This document shows, one piece after another, positions 34,458-45,639 of a DNA stretch of 64,000 bases. Under the pieces are notes generated by a model. The model worked only from the letters and a program-made list of their open reading frames with translations, did no database searches and was not told the DNA's origin. Both the position numbers and the translations under genes were made by a program. Origin of the DNA: Isoetes taiwanensis (taxonomy: Eukaryota > Streptophyta > Lycopodiopsida > Isoetales > Isoetaceae); contig JAJEKV010000033.1 of NCBI GenBank assembly GCA_021234155.1, positions 11,482,163 to 11,546,162 on the forward strand, read 5' to 3'. Positions within the stretch are counted from its first letter, which is position 1. Each line of letters opens with the position of its first letter.

Positions 34458-35799
34458 ATGATAACACCATCAAAACCAATGAGAGGGTCCTGCCCCATGA
34501 GAACAATGCTCATCCTAGCTCCAGATTATAAGCTTGATTTCCACACCCTACAGCAGATAGAGGACCTCTTTACAATGGCCGGGACTGGGAGACCTAAATC
34601 CGGGAAGAAAATTGTGCTTTCATACAACTGCCAATGGCCCATTCACGTCAAGAGCCCAATATGGTACTGGGGTTCTGTCAAGAGAGGTGAATTTGTGATA
34701 GAGCAGGCCCAGGCAGAGTGCTTTGAGCGGACAGGCACGGACGATCCTGAAAAGATGTTCAAATCATGGGTGAACGAGGAATCTGTCGGGGCATATCTAA
34801 TGTAAGTCAGATGGTGTAATTGATTTGCTATGTCTGTTTTAATCCAATTTTGCTTTATTTGCTCTCATGCATTCAAAACATAACAGGATTCTATCCCATG
34901 CAATTCCCATTGATCAGAGGAAGCATCATTGCTGGATACATCCTAGTTTGATGGGTCTGTACCTCTGCAAACATGATGCCCTCCTCTCCAAGCTGCTCCC
35001 ACTCCCACCAGCCCCGTTGAAGCAGAAGAAGAAGAGACAAGATTCAAATGAAGAGGAAGATCCAATGGAACAAATTTTGTGGTATTGGCTGCCCGTATGC
35101 CGAAGGTAGATTGACCATTTCTATTTTCCATTAGTGTACTTTTTATTTCTTTTCCCACAAGCACTGATTTTTGCACACTGCAGTGGCCATTGGAGCCTGT
35201 ATGTATTCTGCCGTGATGTCGAGATCTGCAATGCTCTTGGGACGAACACACCCTCGTTGCTCCACTTTGATTGTGTTAGTGGCTACCATTCAACCTTGGA
35301 AAATGCTGCCATGAAGTAAGTTTGCTGGTTTTGTGTTTGCTGGTTTAGTGTTTGCTGGTTTGCTGCTGTCACTATCTGAATTACTTGTTATTTGTTTCAG
35401 TGTTCTGAAGAAAGTGCACGAGTCATGGTCTGCCAATCTGCCTGCCTGGTACAGATGTCCTCTTCTTCGTGTGCCATGCCCTCAGCAAGACAATGGATCT
35501 GATTGTGGCATCTACACTATATTGTATGCCAAGTACTTTCTCCAGGATTTCATTTTGAAGAAGCCCGAGGAACCCTATCCGAAGGCAAGTAAAAAAGTCA
35601 TGTTTTGTTTTCTTAGAAATTGTTTATGCAGGGTCCAAATTGACCTCGCCTTTCGTTTCATTTGCAGATAACCAAAAAATGGTTTACCATTTCAGCAGTG
35701 GCCAATTGCAGGAAGTCCTTCTGTTTTATGCTAGGTAAACTGCATCAGGCTGTAGTGTCAGGTCAAACGCCAAAGAAGACTCCAGCACAGGTTCAATGA
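34458..35799 (+). CDS. Ulp1/SENP-type cysteine protease (C48), intact, in element C
   Basis: Five exons in phase: 34458-34801, 34887-35105, 35184-35315, 35401-35584, 35668-35799; 337 codons with stop. Introns 1-3 are GT-AG; intron 4 would be GC-AG (gcaagt donor). The catalytic set is complete: His in SGHWSLYVF (exon 3), Asp in LLHFDCVSG (exon 3), and Gln plus Cys in PQQDNGSDCGIYT (exon 4). ILWYWLPVCR precedes the His as in the family. The N-terminal 110 residues (SYNCQWPIHVKSPIWYWGS) are not a domain I know. Ulp1 enzymes cleave SUMO or similar tags; in plant transposons of several superfamilies a Ulp1 gene is a common passenger of unproven role. Open frame, triad and splice sites all intact suggest a recently active element. 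Confidence 0.85.
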
Positions 35800-36204
35800 G
35801 AACATTATCTGAAAACAGCTATCTGAAAACACACTTATCTGTTCTAAGAACACACTTTTCCTGCTAAAAGTTCTTTTCTTCATACCCTTTGTATCGGGCC
35901 TTTTGTGTCTGCTCGGAGCCATTAAAAGTATATGGAAAGCTGATGGCATTTTGGCTTCTGATTTAGACATAGATTTTCTAAACATAGATTTCTAGACACA
36001 ATGCAAACATAATAAGTATATGGTTCTAAACATGATGTAAACATAAAGCAAACATAATAAGTATATGGTTCTAAACATGCTGTTAACATCATGTAAACAT
36101 AAAGTAAACAAAAAGTCTAAACATAATGTAAACATATTAAGTATATGGTTCTAAAAATCATGTAAACATAAACTAAATATATCTAGAAAACATATCATGT
36201 AAAC

Positions 36205-36345
36205 ATATAAAATGGTAAAGACATGTCTAGGTTAACCACTTTACATGGATGTCCAGGTTAACCACTAGAGTTGCATGTCTAGGTTTACCACTAGACTAAC
36301 ATGTCCAGGTTTACCACTAGAGTTGCATGTCTAGGTTAACACAAC
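36205..36345 (-). repeat. Short inverted array of the element C minisatellite motif
   Basis: Six or so units such as gcatgtctaggtttaccact are the reverse complement of the units at 32221-34185. They lie near the 3' end of the transposase-like gene, so the motif brackets the Ulp1 gene in opposite orientations. Confidence 0.85.
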
Positions 36346-36416
36346 CAAGACTTTTTTATAACATAAACATGAAACTTCTTTATAACAGAAACATGAACTT
36401 CTTTATAGCAGCAATG

Positions 36417-37729
36417 TCAGCCTATGGTGGTATGCCTAGGAAATGCATGGCCAATGTATCCTGCCTCCTCTTCTATGTCATCATCCGAGGACACGTCACT
36501 AACAACGTGGACATTCTTTACACGCTTTGGTTCGGGGTCTCTGCTAGTGCTGGTGCTCTCTGAATCAACATCAACCACTGTTCTCATGACTTCTGCCCGG
36601 ACGTCCTCAACAGTTACATCTGGCACACCGCATGGCAGTCTCCACATCTTGTGATCCAATGTATCGCATAGAGTTGGCTCAGACCCCTCTAGCACTTCCC
36701 TGATCAGAACCTTCTTTCGCTGCCTCCATGCAGCATACATTTCCTCGAAGCATGCTTTTAGGGTGTTGCCTTCCCAGACATGGTCCATAGCTAGCAAATA
36801 CTTCAAAGCCTTGCCCTGGATAATAGACCTCTTCAATTCAGCCAGCAATGCCCTTTCGGTTGGCCTGTTAAGGTCAGTGTTGAGAGGCCTAGGGGTCTCT
36901 CTGAATTCCCCATTCTCCACGGTCTCTGCATGAACCATGAGGGGATCATGAAAAGATTAATAATATGAAAGTAGAACATAAATATGAAGGATAGCCATGG
37001 TCGGATCTCCTCTTCCTCTGCACTAGATGTGAGAACCCAAGCTACTGGAACTCCATTCCCATGGCTGTCATAAAGCAACCATGTGTACAAACTGTAGCAA
37101 TGGTCATTGGTTTTGAAGGTGGAGTCCATGGAAATTGCCTCACCTTTTTCATGCTCCAAAAGAGTTTTCAGCTGGAATGGAGTCATTATACCCAAAGTAA
37201 AGGGCCTACCCTCTTGATACAAAAACACGCTCTCGGGATGAAGAGAAACCCACATTCTAACACTTAAAGCAACATCTCGATGCAACATCCAAGTGGATCT
37301 AGCAACCTTGCGAGATAAGTTGTGAAGGTCATCCATGGCAAGAAATTCATCTCTATGTCTTGGTCTATCTGGATTAATTTGCTTTTGTAAGCTCCAATGC
37401 TCTTCGTGCTTGCTCATGACCTGTTGAGCTGAATGATTTTGTTGTGTCAAATCCTTAGCCCAATCCTTCTTCTCCTTGGATAAATGAGGTGCAAGCTCAA
37501 GCCTTGTGTTCTTACATGTTGGATCTCCACTACCATGGCAAACCTGCTCTTTGCTATCAATATGGTTCATCTCATAGAAAGTTAACTTGGTCCACTCATG
37601 CTTTAGATACAACAACCTGCTTTGCTTGGAAGTGGCACAAGCAGCCCGTTTAAAATTGGTTTTGCTCTGCGTGATTGGTTTGCAGGTGGAGGATGGTCCC
37701 TGTGATCTTGTGGCCCAAAGGCACACCAA
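36417..37729 (-). pseudogene. Element C transposase-like gene, internally deleted
   Basis: On the minus strand a 298-codon frame (37729-36833) contains RMWVSLHPESVFLYQEGRPF, EAISMDSTFKTNDHCYSLY and SHGNGVPVAWVLTSSAEEEE. The MDSTF...GxPVAWV pattern is the first-aspartate region of MULE/KDZ (Zisupton-like) transposases. After EIRPWL the expected second half of the catalytic domain is absent, and a second frame (36938-36417) supplies an unrelated-looking C-terminus with acidic SDDDIEEE and NLS-like EPKRVK. Either an intron plus a deletion or a fused C-terminal exon explains this. The gene converges on the Ulp1 gene, as in elements A and B. Not expected to be active. Confidence 0.6.
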
Positions 37730-38221
37730 TAGCTGTCAAATAACAGCCAAGGTTAGCTGAATTGTAGGCAAGTTGTAACCTAAATTTGCAAGATTCATTT
37801 TTGGACGTCATGCAAGAAAATTACTTACTTGACAAGGCTTAGGTGTGAATTCTCATCATCCCCAATCTCTTCACCGCCTCGGTTTTACGTCTTAGGAATC
37901 ACACTTGTAGAAATTTGTATGGGACCACTCGGCGGTTCTCCTCCCCTTTTATAAAATCTGCAACCCTATTTGTTGGGATGAAACATGTGTACACGAGAAT
38001 CAAAGATTGCTCCCCATCATCAAGGGAAAATTCATGCTTGGGAGCGAGAATGGAAGCTTGCATTTGGCCTTGGATGCAACTCCAATTGCCAATCGAGAGC
38101 ATCTCTTGTAAATGAACCGGGAGGGGGTGCTGAATCGCGGATCAAGCTAAGCCTGCAGCGCGCGATCGTGTAAAGGGAGGAACTAAGTATTAAATTTTGT
38201 TCAAATCACGAAGGTTTTGGA

Positions 38222-38565
38222 GTGAGGTTTAAGGATTCCGGAAACTCACACAGCGACCTCGAGTCCACCCTATCAGCTTCAAATCTGCCTCCATTGACCT
38301 TCAAGTCATGGCCCGAAGTCGCTCCTTCAAGCGTCCGAATAACGAGTTCTTGGGAGCTCCGACCTTGCGGCTTCCAAAAAGCGAAAACAGGGAGAACAGG
38401 GGCTCAGGGAATCGTTGCAAAGGCCAATTTGGAATGGTCATTGGAGTTGAGTGTGTTGGATACCTGTATTGTGCGGGAAAGAGGGACTTGGAGTACGATT
38501 GTAGCAGATTGAGTACGTGGATGCAGGTGAAAGCAGGTGAAAATGATAAGTGGAAGGGAATTTAG
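38222..38565 (+). other. Subterminal region of element C, short frames only
   Basis: Overlapping frames of 85-96 codons are open here but show no domain and no splice logic. The sequence precedes the right inverted end and is probably non-coding subterminal sequence or transposase 5' leader. Confidence 0.3.
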
Positions 38566-39253
38566 TCAGACCGGTACAGATTGGCAGGTATAGTTTGCAG
38601 TCTATCTATGTTAGGCCCCATCCATCGAATCCAGGGATGGGCTCACGCATGCATGCATTGGTGATGCTGGACATGAGATGGGCCATCCTGGATCTCGGAT
38701 GCATGAGGCGATGGCTACCGGATCCATGGCCGAGCTTACCATGAATTCCTGCCCGGGTTTACCACATCCCGGAGTAGGAATACGGCGCTCCATACTAGCT
38801 GATCCACCAACTTGCTAGCCCGACACAGCTAACAATAGCTAATTGGTCTGTCAATATGGCGCAGATTACTGCAGCAGATTTAAAGCAGACTGCAGGAATC
38901 GTTATTCCATTCAAGTCGTGGTAGTTACTAGATTAAAGCATTCTTCACCTTGGGTTTGCATGAAACAACCCCGTCAAAAAAAAAAATTGGATATCTGACG
39001 GACGTAATTTGGATATCTGACTCAACGTCAAGGATTTCCACCCTCCAGTGGAAATCACTACCTTACGTGTTCCTCTCAGATTCGTGGCCACAGCAACTGC
39101 CGGCCTAACAGAATCTTGGATGTGCTGTATTTGACTTATGTGCATGTCTTTTTGTTGATAGTTGTAACTTCAAGATATATTTTAATGTCTCCCCTTTTGG
39201 AGGCTCGATTAAAAAAAAAAAGGAAGTATTGTTATTAAAACTTTATTAACTTA

Positions 39254-39350
39254 CTAGTTCAGGTGCCCAGCGTTGCTGGGCATTGTTTGGACAACGCTGG
39301 GCATTGTTTGGAACTTGTAATGTTGGGAACCTATAAATGATAAGGGTTCA
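39254..39350 (-). mobile_element. Helitron 3' terminus, minus strand
   Basis: Read on the minus strand: a perfect stem TGCCCAGC / GCTGGGCA (39264-39282) followed by six bases and CTAG at 39257-39254, then T. The element body would extend to the right. The segment gttgggaacctataaatgat just inside resembles gttggaaatctataaatgat at 52692-52712, so this end and the 52658 end belong to one family. Confidence 0.65.
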
Positions 39351-40678
39351 TTGTGAAATCACACTACGTAGCATTATTGGGCTGAAAGTGGAAAACCTGC
39401 AAATAATAAATAATAGGATAGCAATGCATGATCATTATGGGGATTTGAGCTTAATAATATTGAAGACATTTTAAATCACTATTGTTCTGATATTTGAGCT
39501 CAATCTTCTTTATTAAAATGGGAGTGTGTTGGTAACCGTGCCCGAAACGCCGCATGTGCAGACGCATGCGGCATTCCCTCTCCCCCTGCGGCATTTCTTT
39601 CTACCCCTGCGTCTACTTGCCAGATGATTTGAAATCGAGTCCTCCCAGCTAAATCGTCTCCAATCGTCTCAAATGGCGCTTTGTGGTATGGCTAGCCGGA
39701 TCAGTAAAGGATTTCCAATAGATGGAGGACTATAGAGCAAGGTCAAGAAGATGGATCAGAAAGGCTTAAGAGGGATTTTTTTTTTATTACGACATCTTTA
39801 CCTTTCGACTCGGCTATGGCTTCATTTCAAATTTTCTGCCTCCCTTTTGTACTTTCCTTTCCCCTGGTGCAGACGGCAGTGGCCTGGGGTTGCTAATGCT
39901 GCTCAATCCGGCAAAGCTGGGCGATGCTGAGCCCATTTCTATTTCCGGCCATGATCATGCTGCTTCTTCTTCCGGCCTAAGCTCCTTCTTCTAACAGCTT
40001 TGCTTGATTACCATTAATGGAAAACACAGGTAAAGCATTTGACGGGATTTTAGGTATGCTACTGAATGTTGGAGTGATTTTTCCTCCGTTGTCTATGGTT
40101 CAGGGCTATGCCGGAATGGCCACTCTAGGTCACGGCAGCTATGGCAGGGCATTTATTTTGAACATTTCAATGACTCCATTCGCCGTGCAGATTATTCAGT
40201 TAAAGAATCTCATGTTTCTCAGGTATGAATGCATTGTTTGGCATTATATAATTTGGTTTTGTTCGTCTATTTCTAACTTGCATTTGATTCCTCTATTTCT
40301 AACTTTCAACATGTTATTGATAGCATCAGCTCGAGAATCTGGAGGTCGGTCTATGCCTTATCATTTTATAATGTGAGAAGAGAGCTTATGATAATTTCTA
40401 CTGTTGTTGAAGTACTATCTGATGGAGAACATGTCTGCGGTAATTGAATTCTTTTACTATTCAATAGTTTGTCCATTGGGTATGCTAATTTATCTATAGA
40501 AGTCTTTGGCATTAAGTTTGTGTGAAGCTAGATATGTGCAAAGATATGTTCCTGTCTGTTTGATGCGTCTGTGAGAGTGTCGGATAATGAATTTGCATTG
40601 GCGTTCTTAAGGTAATTGCCAAATGCTCTCATTCTTAGTTATAGATGGATCACATGCAGGGATTAGAATGCTGCATCG
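39351..40678. other. Helitron interior or intergenic, no gene recognised
   Basis: Contains a strong short hairpin (gccgcatg...catgcggc, about 39551-39573) and AT-rich sequence. A 119-codon plus-strand frame at 40017-40376 has no domain. Ends at the left target duplication of element B (ATCG, 40675-40678). Confidence 0.4.
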
Positions 40679-40992
40679 GGGTAAAAGAAAGCTAGGGTGT
40701 CTTACATTTGGCCAAATGTAGAGTAAGAGATGTATCACATTTCAAATACATAACCGTTTTTTCAGTATGTACATAATAGCTATATTATGGAATCTTTTTT
40801 TTCGGAACTACTTGCCACGTCAATTAAAATGCAATCATGAAGCAGATTTTAATTCCCGCCGCTCTGACCACTCCAAGAAACGTCTGAACATTAGGAGAAT
40901 TTCCCACTTTCTGGCTAGAACTTCGCCCAGCTCCAGGATTTCCCTCCTTCTTGCCAGAATTCCTCCAGCTAACCCTAAACCACGCAAGAAAC

Positions 40993-43900
40993 ATGATGAA
41001 CAACGAAGGAACAGAAATGGCGCAAGAAGATTGCAATATCGGGAATGTGACAAAGAAAATGAAGCGTAAGATTGATGAAATTTGTAAATTTATATACGAT
41101 CAGGTTCAAGATTTACGTCATGTGCAAAGGAGAGCTTTAGCAGTGAAAACTGTTCGGGATGAAAAGCTGCACTTCTTTTTTGAACCTGCCATTGGAAATC
41201 CAGCGCAAGCAATTCTGAAGGATACTATGCTAAAAAATATCCGTGAAGGTTTGCAGGAAGTGAAACAAGCAAATAGCAATGATAAATTAGCAGCTAAGCA
41301 TTCCCTATTATCAATGATTGTTGGTGAGAATGGAAAACTCAGGCAAAAAGGAGTAGCCTCCAGAATTCTTCAAGTGCAAGCAAGAAACCTCACAAAAGCT
41401 GGAATTAGAAGAAAGCGGATGTCATTATCAGGTGCTAATATGTGGGCATTGGCAGGAAGGCAACCCAGGGCAGACATGCTTCCGGAATCAACCAAACAGT
41501 TGGTAAATGAGTTTTGGTTAACCCACACAAAAACTTCTCCAAAGTACAGGGATGTCAGGAAGAAAAGGACACTTCCAATCCAGTTTTTGGACATGCCCCA
41601 GGTCAGTTTTAAGTCTTTTAATCCTCTTTTTTGCAAGCTTGATAGAAGCTAGCTTCTGTGCATCCTGGATAAGTTTAGTAATCCTATTTGCATTCCATGC
41701 AAGGGATGTTTAGAGTATACATTGAAGTACATCCAACTACAGTAATTATATTTTTACACTTGGAAGTACTGAATGAGCTATGTTTAACAGGAGAAGTACT
41801 TGGATGTACTTCCAATTACATCCAATGTGGCATAAAGGCGAAAATGTGTTGAAAGTCGGTACGTTTATTATAGTCTTGATTTTTGTAGTTCCCAAGTACA
41901 TTATAGTACATTTTAAGCTTTCCGATCTCAAGATAGTTTTGAAAGATAGGGTGATACATAAAAGTATTTAAATGTACTTCCTTCCATAAGAAAAGTATTG
42001 AATACATACATCCATGTCTGATGACACTGCCTGTGACCTGGTTACATATTGAGTTTTTTATGTACATCTGGAACTATGTGGAGTACATTCTTTATACATT
42101 TATACATATCATGTACATGGTATGTACGATGTTGTGGTATAGTAGTTGAATGTATATCAAATCATGATCTGAATGCCATAGAACTAATGCAATGTCGCAA
42201 CATCTTTGGATTAAGTAAGTAGTTCTAATTTATATCTTACTTATACATGCCGCTTTTTTTCCTTGCAGAGTGAATTGTATGAGATGTTCAAAGATGAACA
42301 TCCCGAAGTGAAAGATTAGCATCGAAAAGTTCGAGCTGCTTAAGCCTACGTGTGTGAGAAGGTTGAAAGAGAGGAACACATGCTGCTGCGTGAAGCATGA
42401 ACAAGCTGATCTATACAGAAAAGCTTTTAGCGTCCTGAGGAGCAAATTTCATGCCAATTGTACATGTTCTTGTGGTGTTTGTGCGCCAGATGAGAACAAT
42501 GGCGTCCGCCAAGCTCCTTCTAAAACATTTCAAAATGTTGGTGCTATGTGGAGAGCTACGATGCCTGCGTGACAAGGAAGGCGAAGAGTGGCATAGTTTG
42601 GACAGTGTGTCAAGGGAGAGTGCCGAATCGCGTGGCAATCAAAATATTCAAATCTGTCCTAAGGAGAAAGAGTCGCAGAATGAGAACATTGAATGGCAAG
42701 TTTACAAGTGCGTGAACGAACCTTCCAAAGCCGCACTTCAAGGAGGTTGAAGCTTGTTCTTGGCGGGGAGTCCGTACATTGCTTGACAAGATGTTTCAAA
42801 GACCTTACAAAGTTCACTATTCACAACTTTTCAAAGCATTGGCGAGCAAACAATTCAGAAATCGATTGCAAAATTTGAGGGATGATTCTGTTTTGTCGGG
42901 CAATGGACTTTGCGAGAACTACACTTTGCGAGCCATTCAGGGAGGTTCAGTCCGAAAGATTGGAACAATGACCGATAACTATTCTCGGGTGCATATAATC
43001 ATGATGAAAGTCAATGGCGAGCTGAAAAAAACTGTTCATTTGTATGTTTAGATGTTATGAAGCATGATGCTTTCTTTGTTCAAGTTGCACTCAAGAAGCA
43101 CCATATTTGGATGATGCAAAAGGTTTTGGCCACATCAAATACCATGTCATGTGGTCTGATGGGTGTCTTTGCTTTCGGTTTAAGTGTTCTCGAGCCTTTT
43201 ATTTGAATGTGGCCCAATATTATAACAATTATAAAATTAGGATCAAGATGGAATTATTTTGGCTCAGGCCATGGAAAAGGAGAACATGATGGGCAGGCTG
43301 CTTTGGAGAAAAGGTTCCTAGCAGACGAGCAAAGGAAAGAGAATGGTGTTCCGATTTTGGGTGCCAACTCTGCTTGCACTTTGCTGAGACAAAAGAAGTG
43401 CAAAATGGACAGAGTCATATGGGAGGTGATGGCAGAAGACATTAACAGGGACCCTCGTTCAGATTGTGAGACATTGCCTGGTACTCTAGCTATACATTGT
43501 GTGTCTGCTATTAATCCAGCTGACCCAACACTTGTCATGTATAGATCCCTGTCATGTTTTTGCAATGGTTGCTTGAATTTCAGATGGGGAGAATGTGAGA
43601 ATCTCGAGCATTGTGGTGCGTGGAAGCTGCACAAACTGGAGCCTAGTTCGGCCCAGGTCGACGAACAAGAAGAGCTAGTTGGTTTTTATGCAGCTGATGA
43701 GCAAGAACTATCCGATGTACTCCAAATTGGAGACATATTTGCATCTTTTGCTGCTCCAGGGAATCATGAAAATGTTCCATACTTCGTCCTCCTATGCGTG
43801 AAGGAGATGCATATTCTTGAGGAAGATGTGATTGACGACTATGGAAATAGAATGCTTCTTTGGTGACGGGGGTTATAGCTGGTCATTACTATCAACTGCT

Positions 43901-44096
43901 ACAAGGCACAAACCACAAGTACAAGTTGTTGGATGACAAAATAGTATTGGTACCAGCTGAATCTGTAATTGGAGCAAAGTTCACGATGCAGCAGGTCAAG
44001 CATAAGTTGAAGGGGGCACGTACAGCATATATGATCACACGAGAGGTGCATGACATGCTTATATCAAGCCTACCTGAGATTGTTGAGTGCACATGA
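40993..44096 (+). pseudogene. Element B transposase-like gene
   Basis: Exon 1 (40993-41601, open) starts MMNNEGTEMA and carries KNIREGLQEVKQANSNDKLA and GANMWALAGRQPRAD. After a GTACAT-rich intron, exon 2 from 42269 shifts frame near 42313, then reads LKPTCVRRLKERNTCCCVKH and a Cys-rich region. Core traces follow: a CENYTLRAIQGGSV block, YHVMWSDGC...FKCSRAF, and NYFGSGHGKGEHDGQAALEK. The C-terminal 219-codon frame (43207-43866) continues with SCFCNGCLNFRWGEC and IFASFAAPGNHENVPYFVLL, ending at 44096 after one more shift. Block order matches element A. DFxENY, SDGxxxQFK and HGKGxxDG together look like the acidic motifs of a DDE-type core; Sola2-like is one candidate, judged from memory and the 4-bp TSD only. 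Confidence 0.65.
41700..42135. repeat. GTACAT-rich intron of the element B transposase
   Basis: Many short GTACAT, GTACTT and TACATC motifs recur through this intron (for example tgaagtacatccaactacag and tggatgtacttccaattaca). It is the positional counterpart of the GTACT-rich intron at 24603-24850 in element A. Confidence 0.55.
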
Positions 44097-44140
44097 CTAA
44101 GTTCTATACAAAGGAACTTTCATATTTGCCATCATCTTCT

Positions 44141-44508
44141 GTTATGTTGAGAAAACTAGTCGATTGCTGCAAGTTTTTTTGTTATTTACTTATTTTTTAA
44201 TCTGAAGTGCATTTTGATACTTCAATTTCAGTATCACAGAATATCTTCTGTGACCAAGCAAAATGTATATTAGAAAGTATAAAATGTTCATCAATTGTTG
44301 CATGAAGAAGTTAAACTAGTCTGTGTTATGTTGAGAAAACTAGTCGATTGCTGCAAGTTTTTTCTTATTTACTTATTTTTTAATCTGAACTGCATTTTGA
44401 TACTTAAATTTCAGTATCACATAATATCTTCTGATTCCAAGCACAATGTATATCAGAAAGTACAAAATGTTCATCAATTGTTGCATGAAGAAGTTAAACT
44501 AGTCTGTG
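44141..44508. repeat. 184-bp tandem duplication
   Basis: The segment starting gttatgttgagaaaactagt at 44141 is repeated from 44325 with few differences, ending near 44508. It lies between the convergent gene ends of element B. No coding content. Confidence 0.85.
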
Positions 44509-44689
44509 AACTTGTTCTGTTATAATGGATATCAATAGCTTTTCTTTTGATTCATGAAACAAAGCAGAAAGTGGAACATGTATGGAGACAAAAACTCTTG
44601 TATTACATATCACAAGATATACAACCTGATCATATCAGATATGATGCCAATATATACAAGTCTGTTGTTCATGTTTTATATTAACATTA

Positions 44690-45345
44690 AATTACATTCA
44701 AAATCTGGTCACAGCCGATGTGAAGCCAGTACATACTATTCTGCTGTTTCAATATGTTACTTTCTTGCAGCTTGTCCATAGCCTGGACATGCCATCTCTG
44801 TCCTTGTAGCCCTCTGAAAGCATTTGCCTCCAGACAGCTATTGTTAGTACATCGGTTGGATTGCGTAAAGGATTCTGCTTCACATCTTTGTTGCAGGTGC
44901 GGTGCTATCAACAAACCCTCTAGCCATGTTTTTCGAAGTGTCAAAGACACGTGTCTTCAACATCACTTTCCTGCCATGAAGGTGGGCATATGCAATTTTC
45001 GTTGGGATTGAAGAGCATCTTGTACTTTCGAATTAGTCTACTATTAGTGTGTTCTTTGTCATTCTTGTGCGGATACTTCTCGATATAAACTCAATTGGCT
45101 TGGATACAAAGGTTTGTCTTCATATCTTTTAATCTGGAAAGGCAGCTCCAAACAGTGGCTTCCATCAAAGGTGGACTTAAGTCCCTTATACTGCGTCATT
45201 GTGAAGATTTTATCCACTACTCTTGATAGGTTCCATGGAGCTATTGATGACCATATTCCTACTTCAAAGTGTTCAAATACAAATTCCGGGAATTAAAAGT
45301 CTAGATGGGGCCTTAAAAACAACACTTTCTTGCCTATTATGTCAT
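44690..45345 (-). pseudogene. Element B FCP1/NIF-like (HAD-fold) remnant
   Basis: Read on the minus strand from about 45345: VLFLRPHLDF, a stop, then PEFVFEHFEVGIWSSIAPWN and LSRVVDKIF. The RPxLxxFxxFxFExFEVGIWSS pattern is characteristic of plant NLI-interacting-factor/FCP1-like phosphatase domains. Later parts are broken by several stops and shifts, ending in an 87-codon frame (44950-44687). The catalytic DxDGT loop is not visible. It sits directly downstream of the Ulp1 segment in the same orientation, as in element A, so the association is older than both insertions. Confidence 0.55.
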
Positions 45346-45639
45346 AATTTCCAACTAGGCTGATCATCGATACCAAAGTCCTATGTATTTGTTTTGCCAA
45401 AACATTATTGATATCAAACACTATCAACCTTTTCTACGTACACACCGATATGAAAGAACATGCAATTTATCAATAAAGTATGGTGGAGTTGAATAAAAGA
45501 GATTTTATTCATTAAAATTTAATGAAAAATGTGTATTTTATAATCAAATAGTGTTTAGCATTGACAATAGGGATAGGCTGTTTCTCAGCCACATTTATTA
45601 GTACCGTGTGGTCTAATTGTTTCGTCTTAGATGTGAATG

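Larger units (their letters stand above)
30687..39119. mobile_element. Element C: 8.4-kb Ulp1-carrying transposon with long inverted ends
   Basis: The outer 20 bp ggccggcagttgctgtggcc (30701-30720) are repeated perfectly inverted at 39086-39105. Weaker inverted similarity continues inward for about 300 bp (for example gtagttactag and gaatgctt segments) and outward to about 30687/39119. No convincing target duplication was found. Contents: an acidic nuclear-type protein gene, a 2-kb minisatellite, an intact Ulp1 protease gene and a convergent transposase-like gene. The ends are unrelated to the GGGTA family. Long inverted ends, a Ulp1 gene and a MULE/KDZ-like transposase recall the Ulp1-carrying MULE or Zisupton-type groups; superfamily unresolved. 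Confidence 0.65.

Noticed and set aside
30687-39119. 9-bp Mutator-type target duplication for element C
   Set aside because: Flanks (aaactaagg and atgtgctgt for one boundary choice) do not match; other boundary choices also fail.
40017-40376. 119-codon plus-strand frame as a gene
   Set aside because: No domain, no splice or promoter logic and hydrophobic runs typical of AT-rich chance frames.
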